A DNA stretch of 13,723 nucleotides from Chloroflexota bacterium (GTDB lineage Bacteria; Chloroflexota; Limnocylindria; P2-11E). The stretch's first letter is position 1. Each line of letters begins with the position of its first letter. Position numbers and translations under genes: made by a program. Below are positions 7,390 through 13,346 of the stretch, piece after piece. The notes under the pieces were generated by a model that worked only from the letters and a program-made list of their open reading frames with translations, was not told the DNA's origin and searched no databases. The DNA is taken from assembly GCA_025350745.1 (NCBI GenBank), contig JANXXG010000126.1:1-13723 (forward strand). The letters run 5' to 3'.

Positions 7390-8558
7390 ACCGCTACGAG
7401 CCGGCCGTTCCTGGTGGGTTCGATCATGTGCTGCATGAGGGCAAGCACGCGGCGCCCGACCACCGGCCAGGCGGTCTCCCGGCCGTATGCGTACGCGCGA
7501 GCTTCGAGGCTCACTTTCAGGGTCGGATCGGCCAGGATCCGCTGCACGGCGTCCGCGATGGCGCCCGAGTCGCGGAACGGGACCACGATGCCTCGCCCGT
7601 CGGCGAGCGCCTCCACCGCGTGAAGGTACGGGGTCGACACGATGGCCTTGCCCGCGCCGAGCGCGTACGCGAGCGTGCCGCTCGTGATCTGGTTCGGGTC
7701 GAGGTATGGCGTGACGTAGACATCGGATGCGAGCAGGTAGTCCACGATCGCCCGTTGGGTCAGGTACTCGTTGACGAAGGCGATGTGCTCGGACATGCCC
7801 AGCTCTTCGACCGCGCGCTCCAACGTGTTGCGATACTCCTCGCCCCGCTGCTTCAACAGCTCCGGGTGGGTCTGGCCGACGATCAGGTAGAGCGCGTCCG
7901 GATGCTCGGCCACGATCGCCGGCATCGCGCCGATCATGTACTCGAGGCCCTTACGGGGATCGACCAGGCCGAAGGTCGACACGATCGTGTGGTCCGTCAT
8001 ATCGAGCCGTCGCTTCAACGCATGACGTCCACGCGGCTCGATCGCGGGCATGCCGTGCGGGATGATGACGGGCGTCTTTGCGATCCCATAATCGGATTTC
8101 AGCAGCCGGGCGGCAGTGTGCGCCATCACGACGAGCTCGTCGCTGTGCTCCGCGATCGAACGAACGGCGTCGCGCATGGACGGCGACGGGTCGGGGACGA
8201 CGCTGTGGAGCGTCGTGACGGCCGGCTTTCGGAGCTCGAGGAGGAACGGCCGAAGGTGATCCTCGTAGACGCCATCCTTCCACACGCCATAGAGCCCGAA
8301 CTCGTGCTGGATGTTCACCACGTCGACGCTCGAATCGTTGATCAGGGTCGCGGCGGCGCGGTACGTGTCCGGCTCGCGCTGGCGGATGCGCGCTTTCACT
8401 TCAGCGGTGTACGCGCGGGCGCTGTTCGGCTCGTCGATGGCGATGACCGAGCAACGGACCGTCGGGTCGGCCGCTTTGACGGCCGCCATGATGTCCGCGG
8501 TGAACGTGGCGATACCGCAGCGGCGGGGTACGGACGAGGAGACGAACGCGACGCGCAT
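7386..8558 (-). CDS. GT4-type glycosyltransferase of GH130 operon
   Basis: The protein has 390 residues with a GT-B fold pattern. It opens with VAFVSSSVPRRCGIATFTAD (3-22), a signature N-terminus of GT4 proteins found with GH130 genes. QHEFGLYG (84-91), IPHG (166-169), FGLVDPRKGLEYMI (196-209) and PNQITSGTLAYALGAGKAIVSTP (288-310) follow. The usual GT4 EX7E motif is not obvious: the region where the second Glu is expected reads SGTLAYALG. It likely transfers a mannosyl or similar sugar from a nucleotide donor. The ATG at 8558 was chosen because the conserved fold begins there; 104 further upstream codons are Ser/Arg/Pro-rich and antisense to the preceding small gene region. GAGAGGG abuts the ATG and a TACAGT hexamer lies seven bases upstream. 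Its stop overlaps the GH130 start. Confidence 0.9.
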   Translation of the reverse strand: MRVAFVSSSVPRRCGIATFTADIMAAVKAADPTVRCSVIAIDEPNSARAYTAEVKARIRQREPDTYRAAATLINDSSVDVVNIQHEFGLYGVWKDGVYEDHLRPFLLELRKPAVTTLHSVVPDPSPSMRDAVRSIAEHSDELVVMAHTAARLLKSDYGIAKTPVIIPHGMPAIEPRGRHALKRRLDMTDHTIVSTFGLVDPRKGLEYMIGAMPAIVAEHPDALYLIVGQTHPELLKQRGEEYRNTLERAVEELGMSEHIAFVNEYLTQRAIVDYLLASDVYVTPYLDPNQITSGTLAYALGAGKAIVSTPYLHAVEALADGRGIVVPFRDSGAIADAVQRILADPTLKVSLEARAYAYGRETAWPVVGRRVLALMQHMIEPTRNGRLVAV

Positions 8559-8565
8559 CCCTCTC

Positions 8566-8571
8566 ACTGTA
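8566..8571 (-). promoter_or_regulatory. Possible -10 element for the glycan operon
   Basis: The minus strand reads TACAGT, then GAGAGGG, then ATG at 8558. The hexamer matches TANNNT, and a start point about seven bases downstream would coincide with the ATG, giving a leaderless message. GAGAGGG could alternatively be a very close ribosome-binding site on a longer transcript. No clear -35 is seen. Confidence 0.35.
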
Positions 8572-8579
8572 TTGGTCGC

Positions 8580-8597
8580 GGAGGGCTCGCTCCCCCC
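8580..8597 (-). terminator. GC hairpin between the 86-aa gene and the GT4 gene
   Basis: GGAGGG (8580-8585) pairs with CCCCCC (8592-8597), with one wobble pair on the minus-strand RNA and a six-base loop. It lies just downstream of the 86-aa gene stop at 8602 and upstream of the GT4 gene. There is no U-tract, so termination is uncertain; it may only be a stable 3' end or leader structure. Confidence 0.25.
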
Positions 8598-8601
8598 CTT
8601 G

Positions 8602-8862
8602 CTAGCCGTGCCGGATGGGCGTCTCTTGGGCCTTTCGCTCGCGATCGAGCGCGGCTTCGCCTGGCCCGAGGTCGCCACCCTCGAGCGGTCCGGCAGCACC
8701 GAGTCCCTGCTGCGGGAGGTTCGCGGCGAACGCTCCGGGGAGCTGAGCCGAAGGGACGCCGTCGGGCGCGTCGCGATCGGGTACGCGGGCATCCACGGAC
8801 CGGCTCTTTCGCTCGGCCGTCTCGAGATCGTCGGATGGACGCGGCGTGTCGGTATTCGCCAT
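8602..8862 (-). CDS. Small hydrophilic protein, unknown function (86 aa)
   Basis: I do not recognise a family. The 86-residue product is charged and rich in Pro, Gly, Ala, Asp and Arg, with no hydrophobic segment and no cysteine. The first 35 residues are polar and acidic; a Gly/Pro-rich stretch (about 50-70) follows, and the end is basic. The start is well supported by GGGAGGTG five bases before the ATG at 8862. A longer reading of the same frame enters the VIT-type transporter gene antiparallel and is not credible. It lies 47 bp after the transporter stop and 43 bp before the GT4 start, all on the minus strand. Its ribosome-binding site sits inside a predicted hairpin, so translation may be controlled. 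In composition it resembles the 67-aa protein, but I see no sequence similarity. Confidence 0.68.
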   Translation of the reverse strand: MANTDTPRPSDDLETAERKSRSVDARVPDRDAPDGVPSAQLPGAFAANLPQQGLGAAGPLEGGDLGPGEAALDRERKAQETPIRHG

Positions 8863-8869
8863 GACAGCA

Positions 8870-8884
8870 CCTCCCGTGCGGAGG
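8870..8884 (-). promoter_or_regulatory. Hairpin sequestering the ribosome-binding site of the 86-aa gene
   Basis: On the minus-strand RNA CCUCC (8884-8880), loop GCACG, and GGAGG (8874-8870) form a perfect five-pair stem. GGAGG is the core of the Shine-Dalgarno site for the ATG at 8862. A second upstream segment, CACCUC (8902-8897), can also pair with GAGGUG of the same site. Either fold would hide the site; regulation is inferred. Confidence 0.4.
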
Positions 8885-8909
8885 AGTGCCGTGCATGAGG
8901 TGTGCCGGG

Positions 8910-9677
8910 CTATTTGATGCCGGCGACCCCGAGCAGGCCGGGCAGGATCGAACCGAAGAACGAGCCTGCGATCGCCGCCCCGGCGACCAGGACCAGGATC
9001 TCGAGTCCCGATGCGATCGGATTCCGCTTCGTGAGGCGAGACTTCCAGACCCCGACAGCGAACATGGCAACGGCCGAGAGGCCAATGGAGACCCACAGCG
9101 CGCTGTGGACCGGGAAGAAGAAGTACGGGACGAGGGGGAAGAGCGCAGCGGCGAGGAACGAGCCGGCGAGGATGAGCGCGCCCTGGAGCGGCGAGCCGCC
9201 CGGCTCGATCGTGACGCCGAGCTCCTTTTCCACCATCGTCCGCAAGAGCACGTTCGGGTCACGCGCGATCTCTGCCGCGACCCGCCGTGCGGCATCCTCG
9301 GCCAACCCTTCGCGTTCGAACAGCAGGGCGAGCTCCGCCTCGGCCTCGCCGGGCCGCTCCGCCACCTCGGCGCGCTCGACGCCGATCTGCGCGTCGAAGA
9401 TCTCGCGCTGGCTCTTGGAGGACATGTATTCGCCCGCCCCCATGGAGAACACCTCCGCGAGGGTCGCGGCGATCCCACTGATGAGGACCGTGTACGAATC
9501 GTTGGATGCGGCGGCCACGGTGCTCACGACGGCGAGGATGCTCGTGACGCCGTCCTGCAGACCGAAGATGGTCTCGCGCACCTCCGCAAGGAGATCGGCC
9601 CCCTTCCGCTCATCGTCAAGGTGCGCCTCCAGCCACGTGCGATCGTGGAACGGGCGCTCGACGGTCGGTTCCCGCAT
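8910..9677 (-). CDS. VIT1/CCC1-family metal transporter
   Basis: The protein has 255 residues. About five membrane segments are visible: near 36-56, 62-82, 165-185, 190-211 and 221-250. A charged Glu-rich cytosolic insert (about 90-160) lies between segments 2 and 3, as in VIT1-type iron/manganese transporters where it binds metal. The N-terminal ERKGADLLAEVRETIFGLQDG pattern (24-43) is diagnostic; D42, E75, M79 and E83 in the first two helices are likely transport-path residues. It probably moves Fe2+ or Mn2+ across the membrane, perhaps with proton exchange. The ATG at 9677 overlaps the rhodanese stop by one base (TGATG), so the two are translationally coupled. Twenty further in-frame codons upstream overlap the rhodanese gene and are rejected. 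Substrate is inferred from the family. Confidence 0.92.
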   Translation of the reverse strand: MREPTVERPFHDRTWLEAHLDDERKGADLLAEVRETIFGLQDGVTSILAVVSTVAAASNDSYTVLISGIAATLAEVFSMGAGEYMSSKSQREIFDAQIGVERAEVAERPGEAEAELALLFEREGLAEDAARRVAAEIARDPNVLLRTMVEKELGVTIEPGGSPLQGALILAGSFLAAALFPLVPYFFFPVHSALWVSIGLSAVAMFAVGVWKSRLTKRNPIASGLEILVLVAGAAIAGSFFGSILPGLLGVAGIK

Positions 9678-9994
9678 CAGATCACCCGACCCGGCCCGCC
9701 GCCGGTGGCCTCGAGCGGCAGCCCCGCGCGGCTCCATGCGGTCACGCCGCCCTCGAGGTTCTCGACCGTGTAGCCGAGGGTCCGCAGTCCCCGGGTCGCG
9801 GTCTCACTGCGATTCCCACTCCGGCAGACCGCGAGGATCGTCCGATCCTTCGGGACCTCAGCGATACGGTCGCGTAGCTCGCCCAGCGGGATGTGCTGCA
9901 CCCCGGCGATGTGCCCGGCCTGCCACTCGTCGGGCTCGCGAACGTCGAGGAGGTGCAGGTCGGCGAGTCGTGCGCCGGCGTCGGTGGCTTCCAC
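9677..9994 (-). CDS. Single-domain rhodanese-like protein
   Basis: The protein has 105 residues and forms one rhodanese domain. LLDVREPDEWQAGHIAGVQHIP (15-36) is the conserved N-terminal signature, and the active-site loop is CRSGNRS (57-63) with catalytic C57. GYTVENLEGGVTAWSRAGLP closes the domain. Such proteins carry persulfide sulfur or act as phosphatase-like binding modules. The start is GTG at 9994, since the ATG two bases earlier is out of frame. No Shine-Dalgarno site is present, but AT-rich sequence just upstream could be a promoter giving a leaderless mRNA. The gene is coupled through a TGATG overlap to the transporter gene downstream. A link between sulfur handling and metal transport is plausible but only inferred. 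Confidence 0.93.
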   Translation of the reverse strand: MEATDAGARLADLHLLDVREPDEWQAGHIAGVQHIPLGELRDRIAEVPKDRTILAVCRSGNRSETATRGLRTLGYTVENLEGGVTAWSRAGLPLEATGGGPGRVI

Positions 9995-9996
9995 AC

Positions 9997-10006
9997 ATTC
10001 TATTCT
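9997..10006. promoter_or_regulatory. AT-rich divergent promoter core (tentative)
   Basis: An AT-rich block interrupts GC-rich sequence between the divergent rhodanese and winged-helix genes. The minus strand offers TAGAAT or CAGAAT two or seven bases before the rhodanese GTG. The plus strand offers TATTCT (10001-10006), 66 bases before the winged-helix ATG. No convincing -35 is seen for either. Confidence 0.3.
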
Positions 10007-10060
10007 GCGTCACGCGAGCGAACGGGTGATGCGGGCGGCATACTGCGGGCACGCGACGTC

Positions 10061-10066
10061 AGGAGG
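10061..10066 (+). promoter_or_regulatory. Shine-Dalgarno of the winged-helix gene
   Basis: AGGAGG lies six bases before the ATG at 10073. It decides the start against a frame that stays open for 60 more codons upstream, across the divergent rhodanese gene. Confidence 0.75.
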
Positions 10067-10072
10067 CGATTG

Positions 10073-10948
10073 ATGCGCGAGCCATATCCGCTGGCGCTCG
10101 TGCCGCTCATTCCGCAGTTCTTGCAACGCCGGCGGGCGAAGGCGGACTTCCCGCTGCGCGCGATGGAACGCTTCGGACTGGATCGACCGTCCTACCTGTT
10201 CGCGCTCGACCTCGGGACCCAGGACCCCCGCGGCGCGCGGCCGGAGGATATCGGCAACCGCAGCTATCGGACCACCGACGGACCCATCCGGGCCACCGCG
10301 GCGGCCGCGGAGTCCGCTGGACTGATCGCGTGGGCCGACGGGCGCTGGTCGTTGACCGACAAGGGACGGATCGCGCTCGACGAGTATCGCCGCGCGATCG
10401 ATGCCCATTACGCGTCACTCACGCCGATCGGCGCGAGCGAGCTCGACCAGCTCGCCGCTCTGCTCGATCAGGCATTCCGCGCGGCCTCGACCTCGGCCGA
10501 GCCGAAGACCCGCGAGCACACCCCGCGCGCCGTACGGCACCGTTGGCAGGAGCCGTCTTCGCCGATGGCCCGGCTCGACGCAGCGATCTACGGGCTCTGG
10601 ATGGTGCGCGACGACTGCCACGTGCAAGCCTGGCGGGATGCCGGCCTCGCGGGGCCCGCGCTCGACGTGCTCACCAAGGTCTGGCGGAAGGAAGCGACGA
10701 CCGTCGCCGAGCTCAGCAGCCCGGTCCGGCCGGAAGCGGACACCCAGGCGGCCGTCCGGGAGCTCCGTGAGGCCGGGCTCGTGACCGCCGCAGAGCCGTT
10801 TGCGACGACGCCCAAGGGCACAGGCACGCGCGAGCGGATCGAAGCCGAGACCGACCGGTACTTCTTCGCCCCCTGGCCCGACAGCGTGGGCCTGAAGGCG
10901 GACTGGCTCGTCGACCGGCTTGGGGCAGTGAACGACGCCCTGGCCTGA
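10073..10948 (+). CDS. Winged-helix DNA-binding-like protein, function unknown
   Basis: The protein has 291 residues. The start is set by AGGAGG six bases before the ATG. It appears to contain two winged-helix-like units. The first (about 20-115) has a hydrophobic core followed by GLIAWADGRWSLTDKGRIALDEYRR. The second (about 165-265) has LDVLTKVWRKEATTVAELSSPV, a predicted helix-turn-helix, then REAGLVTAAEPFATTPKG and RERIEAETDRYFFAPWP. The TPKG-R-IE-TD-FFAPWP pattern recalls MarR-like or SCO6745-like proteins of high-GC bacteria, but I cannot place it firmly. It may be a transcription regulator; no cofactor or catalytic motif is seen. A gap of 54 bp separates it from the response regulator downstream on the same strand, so the two may be co-transcribed. 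Confidence 0.75.
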   Translation: MREPYPLALVPLIPQFLQRRRAKADFPLRAMERFGLDRPSYLFALDLGTQDPRGARPEDIGNRSYRTTDGPIRATAAAAESAGLIAWADGRWSLTDKGRIALDEYRRAIDAHYASLTPIGASELDQLAALLDQAFRAASTSAEPKTREHTPRAVRHRWQEPSSPMARLDAAIYGLWMVRDDCHVQAWRDAGLAGPALDVLTKVWRKEATTVAELSSPVRPEADTQAAVRELREAGLVTAAEPFATTPKGTGTRERIEAETDRYFFAPWPDSVGLKADWLVDRLGAVNDALA

Positions 10949-11002
10949 CGTTCGTGCGCCGTCCGTTACAGATGGCACCGATATTGCCCATTGAACAGGA
11001 CG

Positions 11003-11776
11003 ATGGCCATTGCATCTCCGGGGACGTCGACCGAACGCGGTATCGCGCACGACGCTCGCATCCTGGTCGTGGACGACGAAGCGGACATCGCCAACCTCCT
11101 TGGCACCGTCCTCCGTGAGGAGGGCTTCTCCGTACGCGTCGTGACCGACTCGCGTCAGGCGCTTGACGTATTCAACGGATTCAAGCCCGATCTCGTCTCG
11201 CTCGACGTCATGATGCCCAGCGTCGATGGGATCAGCCTGTGCCTCCAGCTCCGCAAGGAGAGCGACGTCCCGATCCTCTTCGTCTCCGCCAAAAGCGATC
11301 CGCCGGACCGCGTCGTCGGGCTGCGTATCGGTGCGGACGATTACATGGGCAAGCCGTTCGACAACAACGAGCTGGTCGCGCGCGTCGAGGCATTGCTTCG
11401 ACGCCGGACCTACGCGGGAGCCGCGGATCGCGACCGCCGCCAGCTCCGTTTCGGCTTCTTCGTCGTGGACCTCGGAAGCGTGCAGGCGATCCACCACGAG
11501 TCCGTGCTGCCGCTGACCCCCACCGAGTTCAAGCTGCTCAAGACGCTCGCCAGCGAGCCCGGGCGTGTCTTCACACGTGACGATCTGCTCACCGGCGTGT
11601 GGGGCTACGAGCCAGGCAGCGACACCCGCCTGGTCGACGTGCATGTCGGACGGCTTCGCAAGAAGCTGCAGGACGGCGGCGTCACCGAGGTCACGATCGA
11701 GACGTCACGCGGCTTCGGCTACAAGCTCATCGAGGCGAGCGCGACCGGGGCCCCCGAGGGTCGCCAGGCCGTCTAG
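11003..11776 (+). CDS. OmpR/PhoB-family response regulator
   Basis: The protein has 257 residues from ATG at 11003; a TTG four codons earlier is a weaker alternative. The receiver domain (about 18-134) has D24/D25, phosphoacceptor D68 in LVSLDVMMP, switch S95 and K117 in GKPF. The C-terminal winged helix (about 147-243) shows PLTPTEFKLLKTL, the VFTRDDLLTGVWGYEPGSDTRLVDVHVGRLRKKL recognition region and SRGFGYKL. It is a typical phosphorylation-activated DNA-binding regulator. No partner histidine kinase gene is in the window, so it is an orphan at this locus. AGGA lies two bases before the start, close but possible. It follows the winged-helix gene and converges with DAHP synthase, leaving only three bases between stop codons. 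Confidence 0.95.
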   Translation: MAIASPGTSTERGIAHDARILVVDDEADIANLLGTVLREEGFSVRVVTDSRQALDVFNGFKPDLVSLDVMMPSVDGISLCLQLRKESDVPILFVSAKSDPPDRVVGLRIGADDYMGKPFDNNELVARVEALLRRRTYAGAADRDRRQLRFGFFVVDLGSVQAIHHESVLPLTPTEFKLLKTLASEPGRVFTRDDLLTGVWGYEPGSDTRLVDVHVGRLRKKLQDGGVTEVTIETSRGFGYKLIEASATGAPEGRQAV

Positions 11777-11779
11777 TCC

Positions 11780-12802
11780 CTAGTCGGCGAGCTGCGGTCG
11801 CAAACGCTCGACGCTTTTCATGAGTGCCCCGAACTGCTCGAAGTCGAGTGACTGCGCTCCGTCGGACAGCGCACGCTCGGGATCCGGATGCACCTCGATG
11901 ATGAGACCGTCCGCGCCCGCCGCGACGGCCGCGCGCGCCAGCGCCGGCACGTAGGCGGCCTTTCCGGTCCCGTGGCTCGGGTCGACGATGATCGGCAGAT
12001 GCGAGATCTCGTGCACCACGGCGACCGCGGAGACGTCGAGCACGTTGCGCGTGGCGGTCTCACCGCCTCCGACCGGCAGCCCACGTTCGCAGAGCATCAC
12101 ATTGCGGTTGCCTTCACGGAGGATGTACTCGGCGCAGAGCATCCAGTTCTCGATCGTGGGATACATCCCACCCCGCTTGAGCAGCACCGGATGACCAGAT
12201 CGACCGACCTCGCGGAGCAGCGCGTAGTTCTGCATATTGCGCGCGCCGATCTGGAGGATGTCGACGTACTTCGCGCACAGCTCCACGTCATGCGGATCGA
12301 GCACCTCTGACACGATCGGCATACCGGTCTCTTTCTTCGCGCGGGCCAACAGCTCGAGGCCATCCCGACCCATGCCCTGGAAGTCATATGGCGAGGTGCG
12401 CGGCTTGAACGCTCCGCCGCGCAGCACGTTCGCCCCGGCGGCCTTCACCGCGTGAGCTGTGGAGAGCAGCTGCTGCTCGCTCTCGACCGAGCAGGGGCCG
12501 GCCATGACGATGAGGTCGCCGCCGCCGATGCGCAGGCCGTCGACCTCAACGATGGTCGGGTCCGGATGGAACTCGCGCGACGCCAGCTTGAACCGCTTGA
12601 GCACCGGAACGACCTTGTCGACGGCGGGCAGCGAGGCGAGCTGTTCGGCCAGGCGCGCCTTGTCGTCATCGAGGACGCCGATCGCGCCGATGACGCTGAC
12701 CTCGGTGCCGGAGAGGTTGGCGCCGTAGCCACGCTCACGGAGCCGATCGACGACGTGGTCGATCTGATCCTTCGTCGCGCCCTTCCGCATGATGATGATC
12801 AC
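11780..12802 (-). CDS. aroF: 3-deoxy-7-phosphoheptulonate (DAHP) synthase, type I-beta
   Basis: The protein has 340 residues and catalyses the first step of the shikimate pathway, condensing phosphoenolpyruvate with erythrose 4-phosphate. Residues 1-70 form a ferredoxin-like regulatory domain as in Thermotoga DAHP synthase, where it mediates feedback by aromatic amino acids. The barrel follows with AGPCSVES (101-108), LRGGAFKPRTSPYDFQG (127-143), QIGARNMQN (185-193), LLKRGG (207-212) and DPSHGTG (274-280). C104, H277, E303 and D314 match the expected metal ligands. The start is GTG at 12802, giving the usual MIII-MRKGAT N-terminus. There is no Shine-Dalgarno site; a TACGAT hexamer lies six bases upstream, suggesting a leaderless mRNA. 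It is divergent from the carbonic anhydrase gene. The symbol aroF is by family and could be aroG or aroA(G) in other schemes. Confidence 0.95.
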   Translation of the reverse strand: MIIIMRKGATKDQIDHVVDRLRERGYGANLSGTEVSVIGAIGVLDDDKARLAEQLASLPAVDKVVPVLKRFKLASREFHPDPTIVEVDGLRIGGGDLIVMAGPCSVESEQQLLSTAHAVKAAGANVLRGGAFKPRTSPYDFQGMGRDGLELLARAKKETGMPIVSEVLDPHDVELCAKYVDILQIGARNMQNYALLREVGRSGHPVLLKRGGMYPTIENWMLCAEYILREGNRNVMLCERGLPVGGGETATRNVLDVSAVAVVHEISHLPIIVDPSHGTGKAAYVPALARAAVAAGADGLIIEVHPDPERALSDGAQSLDFEQFGALMKSVERLRPQLAD

Positions 12803-12819
12803 GCGAATATCGTAGGGCG
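12803..12819. promoter_or_regulatory. Bidirectional promoter with overlapping -10 boxes
   Basis: This is the whole 17-bp gap between two divergent start codons. The plus strand has TATCGT (12808-12813), six bases, then ATG at 12820. The minus strand has TACGAT (12814-12809), six bases, then GTG at 12802. The two TANNNT boxes overlap by five bases and place both start points at or next to the start codons. Any -35 must lie inside the opposite gene; none is convincing by eye. Confidence 0.5.
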
Positions 12820-13344
12820 ATGCCGCTGTACGACTACAAGGGGAAGTCCCCACGCGTCCACCCGACCGCGTTCGTCGCGCCGACGGCGGTGCTGGTCGGC
12901 GACGTCACGTTGCACCAGGACAGCTCGGTCTGGTTCGGGACCGTCCTGCGCGGCGACATGGACCGTATCGAGATCGGGGCGCGATCGAACGTTCAGGACA
13001 ACTCGACGATCCACACCGACGAGAACGAGCCCACGATCGTGGGCACCGACGTGACCATCGGTCACAACGCCCTGGTCCATTCGAGCGTCATCGAGAACAA
13101 CGTCCTCATCGGTCAGGCCTCCGTCCTGGTCGGCGGCTGCGTCATCGGGACCGGCACGATCATCGGCGCCGGCGCGGTCGTGCCAGCGAAGATGCAGGTG
13201 CCGGCACACTCGCTCGTCGTGGGCGTACCGGCCAAGGTCGTCCGCGAAGCCCGGCCGGAGGACGAGCGCTGGACCGTCCGCGCCGCAGAGCACTACGTCG
13301 AGCTCGGGGCGTGGTACCGGGACCACCTGAAGGAGACCACGTAG
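12820..13344 (+). CDS. Gamma-class carbonic anhydrase-like left-handed beta-helix protein
   Basis: The protein has 174 residues built of hexapeptide repeats (about 12-135) that form a left-handed beta-helix, followed by a C-terminal helix. Residues typical of the gamma carbonic anhydrase/YrdA group are present: R44 in VLRGD, Q59 in NVQDN, and the three predicted metal ligands H65, H82 and H87 in IHTD and IGHNALVH. It lacks the long acidic loop of archaeal Cam, so it belongs to the shorter CamH-like group. Some of these are active carbonic anhydrases, while others have no demonstrated activity. ATG at 12820 gives the standard MPLYDYKGKSPRVHPTA-type start; no good Shine-Dalgarno is present. The histidine ammonia-lyase gene begins two bases after its stop, so the two are probably co-transcribed. 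Confidence 0.92.
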   Translation: MPLYDYKGKSPRVHPTAFVAPTAVLVGDVTLHQDSSVWFGTVLRGDMDRIEIGARSNVQDNSTIHTDENEPTIVGTDVTIGHNALVHSSVIENNVLIGQASVLVGGCVIGTGTIIGAGAVVPAKMQVPAHSLVVGVPAKVVREARPEDERWTVRAAEHYVELGAWYRDHLKETT

Positions 13345-13346
13345 CG

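Noticed and set aside
7428..8864. 478-residue open frame on the plus strand
   Set aside because: Antisense to the GT4 gene, whose minus-strand product has clear motifs. The plus frame is Arg/Asp/Val/His-rich with no recognisable fold.
8559..8870. 104-codon N-terminal extension of the GT4 protein
   Set aside because: Ser/Arg/Pro-rich, overlaps the 86-aa gene in another frame, and the conserved GT4 N-terminus begins exactly at the ATG at 8558.
9893..10072. 60-codon N-terminal extension of the winged-helix protein
   Set aside because: It overlaps the divergent rhodanese gene; AGGAGG fixes the start at 10073.
10415..11644. 409-residue open frame on the minus strand
   Set aside because: Antisense to the winged-helix and OmpR-regulator genes, both well supported on the plus strand.
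11777..11779. Terminator between the convergent OmpR regulator and DAHP synthase genes
   Set aside because: Only three bases separate the stops and no hairpin with a U-tract is visible on either side.
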